Source of the DNA: Streptomyces sp. NBC_00223
GTDB taxonomy: Bacteria; Actinomycetota; Actinomycetes; Streptomycetales; Streptomycetaceae
Assembly: GCF_036199905.1 (NCBI RefSeq)
Contig: NZ_CP108109.1
Span: forward strand, 6,137,501 to 6,201,500
Length of the DNA: 64,000 nt
Reading direction: 5' to 3'
Positions 17,884-26,222 of the stretch are shown one piece after another; the stretch's first letter is position 1; the number at the start of each line of letters is the position of its first letter. Made by a program: the position numbers and the translations under genes. The notes below the pieces were generated by a model. That model saw only the letters and a list, made by a program, of their open reading frames with translations, was not told the origin of the DNA and ran no database searches.

Positions 17884-19143
17884 CTACAGGCCGGGGTAGA
17901 GCGGGTGCTTGGCGGCCAGGGCGGAGACCCTGGTCCTGAGGGCGTCGGCGTCGTACGAAGGCTTCAGCGCCTCCGCGATGACGTCGGCGACCTCGCGGAA
18001 GTCCTCGGCCCCGAAGCCGCGGGTGGCCAGCGCCGGTGTGCCGATCCGCAGACCCGAGGTGACCATCGGGGGACGCGGGTCGTTCGGGACGGCGTTGCGG
18101 TTGACCGTGATGCCGACCTCGTGCAGCCGGTCCTCGGCCTGCTGCCCGTCGAGCGCGGAGTCGCGCAGGTCGACCAGGACGAGGTGGACGTCCGTGCCGC
18201 CCGACAGTACGGAGACGCCCGTCCCGGCCACGTCCGGCTGGGAGAGCCGCGCCGCGAGGAGCTTGGCGCCCTCCAGCGTACGTGACTGGCGGTCCTTGAA
18301 CTCGTCCGTCGCCGCGGCCTTGAACGCGACGGCCTTTCCGGCGATGACGTGCTCCAGCGGGCCGCCCTGCTGACCGGGGAAGACCGCGGAGTTGATCTTC
18401 TTGGCCAGCTCGGCCCTGGAGAGGATCACGCCGCCGCGCGGGCCGCCGAGGGTCTTGTGGGTCGTGGTGGTGACCACGTCGGCGAACGGCACGGGCGAGG
18501 GGTGCAGCCCGGCCGCGACCAGGCCCGCGAAGTGGGCCATGTCGACCATCAGATAGGCGCCGACCTCGTCGGCGATCCGCCGGAACTCGGCGAAGTCCAG
18601 CTGCCTCGGGTACGCCGACCAGCCGGCCACGATCAGCTGCGGGCGGTGCTCCTTGGCCAGCCGCTCGACCTCGGCCATGTCGACCAGGCCGGTCTGCGCG
18701 TCGACGTGGTAGGCGGCGACGTCGTACAGCTTGCCGGAGAAGTTGATCTTCATACCGTGGGTCAGATGACCGCCGTGCGCCAGATCCAGGCCCAGGATGG
18801 TGTCGCCGGGCTTGATCAGGGCGAACATCGCGGCCGCGTTCGCCTGCGCGCCCGAGTGCGGCTGCACGTTCGCGGCCTCGGCGCCGAACAGCGCCTTGAC
18901 CCGGTCGATGGCCAGCTGCTCGATCACGTCGACGTGCTCGCAGCCGCCGTAGTAGCGGCGGCCGGGGTAGCCCTCGGCGTACTTGTTGGTCAGCACCGAG
19001 CCCTGCGCCTCGAGCACCGCCACCGGAGCGAAGTTCTCCGAGGCGATCATCTCAAGGGTGGACTGCTGGCGGTGCAGCTCGGCGTCGACGGCGGCGGCGA
19101 CGTCGGGGTCGAACTCGTGCAGGGACTGGTTCAGGAGCGACAT
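17884..19143 (-). CDS. glyA: Serine hydroxymethyltransferase
   Basis: 419 residues, ATG 19143. PLP enzyme landmarks: ENFAPVAVLEAQGSVLTNKYAEGYPGRRYYGGCEHVD, QPHSGAQANAAAM, VDMAHFAGLVAAG, and the PLP Lys in TTTTHKTLGGPRGG. It interconverts serine and glycine with tetrahydrofolate in the cytosol. Lying between gcvH and sdaA under a glycine riboswitch, it lets excess glycine pass to serine and then to pyruvate. Length and motifs are normal. Confidence 0.97.
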   Translation of the reverse strand: MSLLNQSLHEFDPDVAAAVDAELHRQQSTLEMIASENFAPVAVLEAQGSVLTNKYAEGYPGRRYYGGCEHVDVIEQLAIDRVKALFGAEAANVQPHSGAQANAAAMFALIKPGDTILGLDLAHGGHLTHGMKINFSGKLYDVAAYHVDAQTGLVDMAEVERLAKEHRPQLIVAGWSAYPRQLDFAEFRRIADEVGAYLMVDMAHFAGLVAAGLHPSPVPFADVVTTTTHKTLGGPRGGVILSRAELAKKINSAVFPGQQGGPLEHVIAGKAVAFKAAATDEFKDRQSRTLEGAKLLAARLSQPDVAGTGVSVLSGGTDVHLVLVDLRDSALDGQQAEDRLHEVGITVNRNAVPNDPRPPMVTSGLRIGTPALATRGFGAEDFREVADVIAEALKPSYDADALRTRVSALAAKHPLYPGL

Positions 19144-19225
19144 GTGATCTTCCTGGTCGGGAACGAGATCTGGGGGTGGCGCGCGGACCCGGCCCGCGAC
19201 GGACGCGGACGCGGCCCGCCGGGGA

Positions 19226-19606
19226 TCAGCCCTCGATGAAGGCGTCGTACTCGGCGGCGGACAGCAGCTCCGCCGCTTCGTCGGACAGCTTCACCTTGAA
19301 CAGCCAACCGCCCTCGAAAGGCGCGGAGTTGACCAGAGCCGGGTTGTCCACGACATCCTGGTTGATCTCGGTGACCTCACCGGAGACCGGCGAGTACAGG
19401 TCGCTGACGGACTTGGTGGACTCCAGCTCGCCACAGGTCTCACCCGCGGTGACCGTCGCCCCGACCTCGGGGAGCTGGACGAAGACGACGTCGCCGAGCG
19501 CGTCGGCGGCGTGCGAGGTGATGCCCACGGTGGCGGCCCCCTCCTCGGGGGCGGAGAGCCACTCGTGCTCCTTGCTGTAGCGCAGCTGCTCAGGGTTGAT
19601 GCTCAT
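19226..19606 (-). CDS. gcvH: Glycine cleavage system H protein
   Basis: 126 residues from ATG 19606, with GGAGAA upstream. A lipoyl-carrier fold: YSKEHEWL at the N-terminus, GITSHAADALGDVVFVQLPEVGATV, and the lipoylated Lys in GELESTKSVSDLYSPVSGEV. It carries the aminomethyl group between GcvP and GcvT. gcvP is not in this window. Located 143 bases after gcvT in the same operon. Confidence 0.96.
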   Translation of the reverse strand: MSINPEQLRYSKEHEWLSAPEEGAATVGITSHAADALGDVVFVQLPEVGATVTAGETCGELESTKSVSDLYSPVSGEVTEINQDVVDNPALVNSAPFEGGWLFKVKLSDEAAELLSAAEYDAFIEG

Positions 19607-19749
19607 GACGGAATTCTCCTGGATGGTGAGGTGTGCTCGCGCGCGCCGCGAAAGAGCGCGGAACGCCGAGGACAGAGGTGAGGCGGCGGTGACGGAGACG
19701 GAAGGGACCGGCGGGACGTGCGCGCCGCGGCGTACGCGGGAGCGCGGGC

Positions 19750-20865
19750 TCAGCGCTCGCGCTTGTAGAACGGCAGCGCCACCACGGAGTACGCCTCGCG
19801 CGCTCCCCGGATGTCGACCGCCACCCCCGCGGTGCCCGGCGCCGCGTGCTCCGCGTCCACGTAGGCCATCGCGATCGGTACGCCCAGCGTGGGGGAGGGC
19901 GCCCCCGAGGTGACCTCGCCCACGACCTCGCCCGAGGCGGCGGTGACCGGGTAGCCAGCCCGCGGCACCCGGCGGCCCTCGGCGACCAGCCCGACCAGCT
20001 TGCGCGGCGGGTGCGCGGCGGCCTTGGCCGCGGCGGCCTCCAGCGCCTCGCGCCCCACGAAGTCCCCCGCCTTGTCGAACTTCACCACCCGGCCGAGCCC
20101 GGCGTCGAAAGGCGTCACCGCGGCGGTCAGCTCATGCCCGTACAGCGGCATCCCGGCCTCCAGCCGCAGGGTGTCCCGGCAGGACAGCCCGCACGGGACG
20201 AGCCCGGCCGCCGCGCCCGCCTCGGTGAGCGCCTGCCACACCCGCTCGGCGTCGCCCGGCGCCACGAACAGCTCGAAGCCGTCCTCGCCGGTGTATCCGG
20301 TACGGGCGATCAGCGCGCTCACCCCGGCGACCGTGCCCGGCAGCCCGGCGTAGTACTTGAGGCCGGCCAGGTCGGCGTCGGTCAGCGAGCCGAGGATGCC
20401 CGAGGACTCCGGGCCCTGGATCGCCAGCAGCGCGTACGCGTCCCGGTCGTCGCGCACGGCCGCGTCGAACTCCGCCGCGCGCGCGGTGACCGCGTCCAGC
20501 ACGGTCTGCGCGTTGGAGGCGTTCGCGACGATCATGAACTCCTGGTCGGCGAGCCGGTAGACGATCAGATCGTCCAGGATGCCGCCGTCGGGCCCGCAGA
20601 TCATCGTGTAGCGGGCCCGGCCCACCGCCAGCGCGGACAGATGGCCGACCAGCGCGTAGTCCAGCGCCTCGCCGGCCTGCGGGCCGGTCACGGTGATCTC
20701 GCCCATGTGCGAGAGGTCGAAGAGACCGGCCCGGGTGCGTACGGCCAGGTGCTCCTCGCGCTCGCTCGCGTAGCGCAGCGGCATGTCCCAGCCCGCGAAG
20801 TCGGTCATGGTCGCGCCCAGCGCGCGGTGCAGCGCGTCGAGGGCGGTACGGCGGGAATCGCTCAT
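19750..20865 (-). CDS. gcvT: Glycine cleavage system T protein (aminomethyltransferase)
   Basis: 371 residues from ATG 20865. Conserved features include FAGWDMPLRYASEREEHLAVR, GLFDLSHMGEITVTGP, RARYTMICGPDGGILDDLIVYRL, ARTGYTGEDGFELFV, RDTLRLEAGMPLYGHEL and the C-terminal GEVTSGAPSPTLG. It transfers the methylene unit from the H protein to tetrahydrofolate and releases ammonia. First gene of the minus-strand operon, about 70 bases downstream of the glycine riboswitch. Confidence 0.96.
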   Translation of the reverse strand: MSDSRRTALDALHRALGATMTDFAGWDMPLRYASEREEHLAVRTRAGLFDLSHMGEITVTGPQAGEALDYALVGHLSALAVGRARYTMICGPDGGILDDLIVYRLADQEFMIVANASNAQTVLDAVTARAAEFDAAVRDDRDAYALLAIQGPESSGILGSLTDADLAGLKYYAGLPGTVAGVSALIARTGYTGEDGFELFVAPGDAERVWQALTEAGAAAGLVPCGLSCRDTLRLEAGMPLYGHELTAAVTPFDAGLGRVVKFDKAGDFVGREALEAAAAKAAAHPPRKLVGLVAEGRRVPRAGYPVTAASGEVVGEVTSGAPSPTLGVPIAMAYVDAEHAAPGTAGVAVDIRGAREAYSVVALPFYKRER

Positions 20866-20934
20866 CGGTTACGGGCTCCCAGGTCGGAACGGACGACGGG
20901 CACGAGGTCAGGGTGGTGACCCCGGCCTCCCCAT

Positions 20935-21135
20935 CTGTCATCGGAACCTGAGAGGTTCACCGTGAACCCGGCGAGGGCACGGTTTGCACCTTGGGTGGAA
21001 GGAGCTTGCGGCTCCTCCGCTTTTCAGATCTGCCTCGTCCGCGCGGTATCTGTGCCTGAGAGATTCAAGGGAGGACTTGCTCCTTCGGCGCCCGCCCCCG
21101 GGTGACCGGGATCGGGGCTCTCCCGCGCGGCCTCC
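20935..21135 (-). promoter_or_regulatory. Tandem glycine riboswitch upstream of gcvT
   Basis: On the minus strand two aptamer-like blocks follow each other. The first (about 21130-21050) has GGGAGAG, GCGCCGAAGGAGCAA and AATCTCTCAGGCA; the second (about 21045-20940) has a GC-rich stem and AACCTCTCAGGTTCC. The CTCTCAGG and GCCGAAGGAGCAA signatures are those of glycine riboswitches, which usually come in pairs and switch gcv operons on when glycine is plentiful. The rest of 20866-21298 holds the presumed promoter and no coding frame. Confidence 0.9.
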
Positions 21136-21298
21136 AACGGCCGGTATGCATGTTGTGCCGCTCATCATTGCACGACGTCCGGCCCGGCGGGGAGCGTCAC
21201 CCCCGGTGACCCACCGGTACGGGGCCGCCAGCCGCTAGGGTTTGCCCGGCAGCAGGACGGCGCCGGGCACGGCGGCACACGGGCGGACAAGGGTGGAC

Positions 21299-22039
21299 AT
21301 GGAGAATCCGGCACCGTACATCTGGCCGGCCAATGAGCTGGAGGAAGTGCTCACCGCGAGCCTCGGCAACCCGGCGGCCACGCCCCGGCTGATCGAGGTG
21401 CTCGGCCGCTCCCGGGTGTGGGTGCCGCTGCCGAACGGCGGCCCGGCGGACGGACCCGGCTTCGACCTGCCGACCGTCGAGCTGGACGGTGCTCCCTATG
21501 TGCCCGTCTTCAGCTCCGAGCAGCAGTTCCGGCGGGCCGCCGACGGGATGGCGTGCACGGTCGCGCCGGTCCACGAGTTCGCCCGCGGGCTGCCGACGGG
21601 GATCGGTATCGCGGTCAACCCGGGCGGCGCCGTCGGGGTGCCGCTGCCGCCGGCCGCGGTCGCCGACCTGTGCCGGACCGGGCGCGGCGCGGACCAGCCG
21701 GCCATCGGCGCCAGGGTGCTGCTGTGGGAGCCCGAGCCCGACACCGAACCGGTGGACTTCCTGGCCGCAGCGGCGGGCGAGTTCGCGGTCACCCCGGTCG
21801 TGCTGACCGCGCGGCGCGCGCTGGCCGCGGTCGAGGAGCAGCCGCCCGCGCTCTTCGTCGGCGTGGAGCTTGACCGCTGGCAGGAGGAGGACCGGACGGC
21901 CGCGATGGACGCGCTCGGCCGGGCGCTGGGCGAGGTGCCGACGGCCTGGCCGGTCCATCTGATCCTGCTCGACGTGGCACAGGACCCGGTGGGCGACTGG
22001 ATGCTGGAGACCGTGCAGCCGTTTTTCGCACGCGACTGA
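21299..22039 (+). CDS. SseB-family protein (N-terminal SseB domain)
   Basis: 246 residues from ATG 21299. It opens with NPAPYIWPANELEEVLTASLGNPAATPRLIEVLGRSRVWVPLP, followed by LPTVELDGAPYVPVFSSEQQFRRA and LPTGIGIAVNPGGAVGVPLPPAAV, the pattern of SseB (enhanced serine sensitivity) proteins. E. coli SseB alters serine sensitivity by an unknown mechanism; here the gene neighbours a serine/glycine operon. No signal peptide or membrane segment. Transcribed away from gcvT. Confidence 0.75.
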   Translation: MENPAPYIWPANELEEVLTASLGNPAATPRLIEVLGRSRVWVPLPNGGPADGPGFDLPTVELDGAPYVPVFSSEQQFRRAADGMACTVAPVHEFARGLPTGIGIAVNPGGAVGVPLPPAAVADLCRTGRGADQPAIGARVLLWEPEPDTEPVDFLAAAAGEFAVTPVVLTARRALAAVEEQPPALFVGVELDRWQEEDRTAAMDALGRALGEVPTAWPVHLILLDVAQDPVGDWMLETVQPFFARD

Positions 22040-22166
22040 ATGCGCGGTGCGGGACTGATCGCTTCGCGCGGGACTGAATGCCCCGCACGGGGTTGACGTT
22101 TCGTACGGGACGGGCGGGGCCGTATTTCCGGCCGCGGACAGGGATCGGGCGATTCGGGCCGGTTGC

Positions 22167-22194
22167 GTATACCGGTCGTATACGCGGTGTATAG
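22167..22194 (+). promoter_or_regulatory. Three GTATAC/G repeats spaced exactly 11 bp
   Basis: GTATAC at 22167-22172, GTATAC at 22178-22183 and GTATAG at 22189-22194 lie one DNA turn apart, on the same face of the helix, upstream of the second SseB-like gene. A separate GTTCC-ATCG-GGAAC dyad follows at about 22217-22230. Helically phased hexamers in an otherwise GC-rich spacer look like an activator or repressor site. No regulator can be named. Confidence 0.45.
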
Positions 22195-22288
22195 GCGATG
22201 CCGCTTGAGTCGGTCGACGTTCCATCGGGAACACTCGACCTGATTTGATGTCGTGCGAATACCGACGAGGGGAAAGGGGCGGTCCCAC

Positions 22289-23056
22289 GTGATCGCGGGC
22301 GCGCAAGGCGGTGCGGCGCCGGCCGGCCAGGTGGAGCAGATGCTGCTCCAGGTGGCGCCCGGCCGGTTCGACGCATACGAGAACCTGCTCGCCTCCCTCG
22401 CCGAGGGCGAGGTGTGGATGCTGCTGTGGCAGGGCGCGTCCGGGTCGCCCGACGCGCAGTACGGCACGATGGAGGTCGGCGGCCACGGGTACGCGCCCTG
22501 CTTCACCTCGCCGCGCGAACTGGCCGCGAGCGGCTGGACCCGGGACCACGAGGTGGTCTCCGGGCGGGACATCGCGCTCACCCTCTACCCGGACCGCTCC
22601 GGGCTGTGGCTCAATCCGCACGCGGCCGGCGGCGGCGTCGGCATTCCCTGGCCGGATCTGAGACGGATCGCCGTCGGGCTGGAAGTGCTGCCCGCGGGGC
22701 CGTTGCAGATCGGCGAACCGTCGTTGCAGGTACCGCAGTTCTACGCGTTGCTCGCGCAGGCGGCCCACCGCACCCCGGCGGTGCGGTCGTTGCGGCGGGC
22801 GTGGGTGCAACCGGTGCTGGGGGAGCCGTACTTGGCGGTGGGGGTCGAGCTGTACGAGGGGGTGCCGCAGGCGGTGGAGTCCGTGCGGTTGATGATGCAG
22901 CAGGCGGTGGGTGGGGTGCCGGACGGACTTGCCGTCTCGACCGTGGCGATGGCCGACGGGTACGACCCCGTTGCCATGTGGATGCGGGCGAACGGGCAGC
23001 CGTTCTTCGACCGTGAGGCGTACGGGGGCGGCGCCGCCTGGGGGCCCGCCCGGTAG
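22289..23056 (+). CDS. SseB-like protein, paralogue of the preceding gene
   Basis: 255 residues from GTG 22289, which is preferred because GAGGGGAAAGGGG lies upstream; an ATG-like frame start at 22253 has no ribosome site. Motifs echo the first gene: EGEVWMLLWQG, YGTMEVGGHGYAPCFTSPRELAASGW, GLWLNPHAAGGGVGIPWPDLRRIA (like the VNPGG..GVPLP block) and a C-terminal ADGYDPVAMWMRANGQPFFDRE matching the AQDPVGDWMLETVQPFF end of the other. Soluble; function unknown. Confidence 0.7.
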   Translation: MIAGAQGGAAPAGQVEQMLLQVAPGRFDAYENLLASLAEGEVWMLLWQGASGSPDAQYGTMEVGGHGYAPCFTSPRELAASGWTRDHEVVSGRDIALTLYPDRSGLWLNPHAAGGGVGIPWPDLRRIAVGLEVLPAGPLQIGEPSLQVPQFYALLAQAAHRTPAVRSLRRAWVQPVLGEPYLAVGVELYEGVPQAVESVRLMMQQAVGGVPDGLAVSTVAMADGYDPVAMWMRANGQPFFDREAYGGGAAWGPAR

Positions 23057-23057
23057 G

Positions 23058-23305
23058 GCGCTCAGTCGCCGCGCGGGCTTGTCCTCAAACGCCGGACGGG
23101 CTTCTACTGCCCTCAAACGCCGGGCGGGCTGCTTTTGCGCTCAAACGCCGCGCGGGCTTGTTCTGCCCTCAAACGCCGGGCGGGCTGCTTCTGCGCTCAG
23201 TCGCCGCGCGGGCTTGTTCTGCCCTCAAACGCCGGGCGGGCTGCTTCTGCGCTCAGTCGCCGCGCGGGCTTGTTCCGCCCTCAAGCGTCGGGCGGGCTGG
23301 GGTGC
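23058..23305. repeat. Array of about nine imperfect 27-29-bp intergenic repeats
   Basis: Units alternate between CCTCAAACGCCGGGCGGGCT-type and CGCTCAGTCGCCGCGCGGGCT-type, giving a higher-order period of about 56 bp repeated about four times. The last unit overlaps the 3' end of the DUF885 gene, so its terminal PPDA and stop are encoded by repeat sequence. The same core occurs in the other orientation at 33.67-33.78 kb. Frames across it translate to RRAGCFCAQ-type repeats and are not genes. Confidence 0.85.
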
Positions 23306-24870
23306 TTGCGGGCGGGCTGATTCGGCGTCAAGGGCGTCAGGGCGGCGGGGAGGAGGCCCAGCGGGGGGCTGCCCAGGGCCAGCAGGGACGTGTGGAAGGC
23401 GGCGAGGGAGAAGGCCGGGTCGGTGCGGCGGGCGCGGTCGCGCAGCCGCATGATTTCGAGCTTGCCCCACGTGTAACGCCCGTACCCCGCGTCGAAAGTG
23501 CCCCTGCGGGCCTCCGACGCGGCGCCCGCGCGGGCCAGATGGGCGTCGCGCATGAAGAGCCGGGTGGCGTCGTCCAGGTCCATCGCTCCCGTGTGCAGCC
23601 CGATCGCGCAGGTCAGCCGGGTGACCCGGACCAGCGCCTCCAGCGCGACCCCGATCGCGAACCGCGGGTCATGGGCCCGGAAGCCCTCTTCGAGGCAGAC
23701 CTCCTCCACGTAGTGCGCCCAGCCCTCCGTGAAGGACAGGCCGTGCAGCGCCCGGCGGACCGGGCTCTCCACCCGGCGCAGCGCGCGGCCGTGCGCGAAG
23801 TGGCCGGGGGCGACCTCGTGCACGGTGATCGACGGCAGGCTCGTACGGCTGAACACCGTCAGCCACTCCTCGCGCTCCTCGGCCGGCCAGTCCGGCTCGG
23901 GCGGGGTGACGTGGTACCAGGACGGCGCCTCGGCCTCGCCCGGCGCGGCCCAGGTCATCATCGCCATCGCCCAGCGGCGCGACGGCGGGGCCGGGCCCAC
24001 CAGGCACTCGCCGTCCACCCAGGGGGCGAGCCCGCGCTCGCGGGTGAAGGCGATCACCTCCTCGGTGAGCCGGGCGGCCTCGGGGATGACGCCGTCCGCG
24101 TCCGGATGGTCGGCGAGCAGTTCGGGGATCAGCTCGTCCACCCTGCGGCTCGGGTCGAGCGCGCGGCAGGAGCCGGTGAGCAGATCGGTGAGCCGGGCGC
24201 GCTCGCGCTCCGCGTCGTCCGCCAGCGCGCCCAGATCGACCCGTAGGCCCTCCTGGGCGCCCATGAGCGCGGCCAGCGCCTCACCGCCCAGCCGCGGGTC
24301 GGGATCGCCGTGCTCGGCGGCGTCCTCGACCCGTGCCAGGAGCCGGGCGTGCGCCCGGAGCGCGGCGGTCTCCTCGGCGCCCGCGTCGGGGTCGAGGTCG
24401 GCGGCGAGCCCGCGGACCGCGCCGAGCAGCGCCTCGGCCACCGGCGCGCTGACCTGGTCGAGCGCGGCGAGCGAGCCGTCCACGGCGTCGGGCCACTGCG
24501 CGAGGTGCCTGCGGCGGGCCTCGGCGCGTTCCTCGCGCGGGGCGTACTCCCGGTCGTAACAGGCGAGTTCGAGATTGGACAGATGCGGGTACGGATCACG
24601 CCGGTGCAGTTCGAGATCGCCGTACTGGACCCGGAGGGATTCTTCGAAGATCGACAGGTGCGTCTCGTCGTGCCGGCTGTCGAGCGGACCGGCCCGGTGG
24701 CGGGCGCGGTCGAGTGCGGACAGTGACCGTCGTATGCCCTCCGGGGAGAGATCCTGGACCCGTCCGTCGTACTCGTGGAGCCCCGCCATCTCCCGGGACT
24801 GAGGCATCATCAGGTCGCACACCGCGCGCAGCCGCTTGTTCACAACCAGACCGTACCCCGCTCTAAGCAT
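23281..24870 (-). CDS. DUF885-family protein, putative metal-dependent peptidase
   Basis: About 529 residues if ATG 24870 is used; GTG 24843 and an upstream in-frame start at 24960 are alternatives and none has a clear ribosome site. The family signature HEVAPGHFAHG (HExxxxH variant) is present around residue 370, followed by FTEGWAHYVEEVCLEEGF, with the downstream Glu expected as a metal ligand. Further family features are LEALVRVTRLTCAIGLHTG and RYTWGKLEIMRLRDRA. DUF885 proteins are thought to be zinc peptidases, but substrates are mostly unknown. The C-terminal tail runs into the repeat array. It is monocistronic, facing away from the opp operon. Confidence 0.75.
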   Translation of the reverse strand: MLRAGYGLVVNKRLRAVCDLMMPQSREMAGLHEYDGRVQDLSPEGIRRSLSALDRARHRAGPLDSRHDETHLSIFEESLRVQYGDLELHRRDPYPHLSNLELACYDREYAPREERAEARRRHLAQWPDAVDGSLAALDQVSAPVAEALLGAVRGLAADLDPDAGAEETAALRAHARLLARVEDAAEHGDPDPRLGGEALAALMGAQEGLRVDLGALADDAERERARLTDLLTGSCRALDPSRRVDELIPELLADHPDADGVIPEAARLTEEVIAFTRERGLAPWVDGECLVGPAPPSRRWAMAMMTWAAPGEAEAPSWYHVTPPEPDWPAEEREEWLTVFSRTSLPSITVHEVAPGHFAHGRALRRVESPVRRALHGLSFTEGWAHYVEEVCLEEGFRAHDPRFAIGVALEALVRVTRLTCAIGLHTGAMDLDDATRLFMRDAHLARAGAASEARRGTFDAGYGRYTWGKLEIMRLRDRARRTDPAFSLAAFHTSLLALGSPPLGLLPAALTPLTPNQPARKHPSPPDA

Positions 24871-25120
24871 TGGTAACGGTCGAAGAATCACCACATCACA
24901 GTTGCGCATCCCTTCTCGATCAGGGCTGGCGGGTGATCGCCGACGGGCACAAGAATCCACCCGCAGAGAACCTGCGGCATGAACACTGCTAGTAACAAGT
25001 GAACCAGCGTTATCGACCGCACCAACGGTCGCAGTCGTTTCTCAACATCGCATGATCAACGATTTAAGCCGCTACAGCGGCGGGCGTGCGCCGGCTACCC
25101 GCCGGCGAGAGGGGTCAGCC

Positions 25121-26119
25121 ATGACCGCACCGATAGAGACCACCCCTGGGCAGGCCGGGTCATCACCGGAGGCTGTTCTCGAAGGGGCGGACCGCAAGAC
25201 GATTGAGGGCCGCTCCCTCAGCCGGATCGCGTGGATACGGCTGAAACGCGACAAGGCGGCCATGGCCGGCGGCGTCGTGGTCATCCTGCTCGTACTGCTG
25301 GCGATCCTGGCCAAGCCGATCGAGGCCGTCTTCGGCCTGGACCCGAACGCCTTCCACCAGGACCTGGTCGACCCCGAACTCCTGGCGCCCAAGGGCGGCT
25401 GGGGCGGCATGAGCTGGCATCATCTGCTCGGTGTCGACCCGAAGTTCGGCCGCGACATCCTGGCCCGGATCATCGAGGGCTCCTGGATCTCGCTGCTGGT
25501 GGCGACCGGCGCCACCGTGCTCTCCAACGTGATCGGCACCGTGCTCGGTGTCATCGCGGGCTACTACGGCGGCTGGGTGGACAGTGTCATCAGCCGGCTG
25601 ATGGACACCTTCCTCGCCTTCCCGCTGCTGCTCTTCGCCATCTCGATCTCCGCGTCCCTCCAGGACGGGGCCTTCGGCCTCAACGGACTTCCGCTGCGGA
25701 TCTGTGTACTGATCTTTGTCATCGGCTTCTTCAACTGGCCCTACATGGGCCGGATCGTCCGAGGCCAGACCCTCACCCTGCGGGAGCGCGAGTTCGTCGA
25801 GGCGGCCCGCAGCATGGGCGCCCGCGGTCCGTTCATCCTCTTCAAGGAACTCCTGCCCAACCTGGTCGCGCCGATCCTCGTCTACTCGACGCTGCTGATC
25901 CCGACCAACATCCTCTTCGAGGCGGCGCTCAGCTTCCTCGGAGTCGGCATCGCCCCCCCGCAATCGTCCTGGGGCGGCATGCTGACCAGCGCGGTAGACG
26001 TCTACCAGTCCGATCCGCAGTACATGTTCGTCCCCGGACTGGCGATCTTCATCACGGTGCTGGCCTTCAATCTGCTCGGAGACGGCCTGCGCGATGCGCT
26101 GGACCCTCGCGGTAAGTGA
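25121..26119 (+). CDS. Oligopeptide ABC transporter permease (OppC/DppC type)
   Basis: 332 residues from ATG 25121, with GAGAGGGG upstream. A cytosolic N-terminus (RSLSRIAWIRLKRDKAAM) is followed by a first membrane helix (GGVVVILLVLLAILAKPI), a loop with HLLGVDPKFGRDILARIIEG, and five more helices. The EAA loop that contacts the ATPase is EFVEAARSMGARGPFILFKELLPN. It pairs with the OppB-type permease encoded downstream. Here the C-type permease precedes the binding-protein gene, unlike the usual A-B-C-D-F order. Confidence 0.92.
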   Translation: MTAPIETTPGQAGSSPEAVLEGADRKTIEGRSLSRIAWIRLKRDKAAMAGGVVVILLVLLAILAKPIEAVFGLDPNAFHQDLVDPELLAPKGGWGGMSWHHLLGVDPKFGRDILARIIEGSWISLLVATGATVLSNVIGTVLGVIAGYYGGWVDSVISRLMDTFLAFPLLLFAISISASLQDGAFGLNGLPLRICVLIFVIGFFNWPYMGRIVRGQTLTLREREFVEAARSMGARGPFILFKELLPNLVAPILVYSTLLIPTNILFEAALSFLGVGIAPPQSSWGGMLTSAVDVYQSDPQYMFVPGLAIFITVLAFNLLGDGLRDALDPRGK

Positions 26120-26222
26120 ATCCGCGGGCACTTCGAGCTCCAGCGGGCGCGGCATCCCGCGTGCCGTACGGCAAAAGTGTTGCCAACCCACGCAACCCAA
26201 CGAATGAGGGGCATAACCCGGT

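Noticed and set aside
22911..23453. Open frames with repeated RRAGLFC/KRRAGC units across 23.1-23.3 kb.
   Set aside because: They are translations of the intergenic repeat array in several frames, with no ribosome site and no codon bias.
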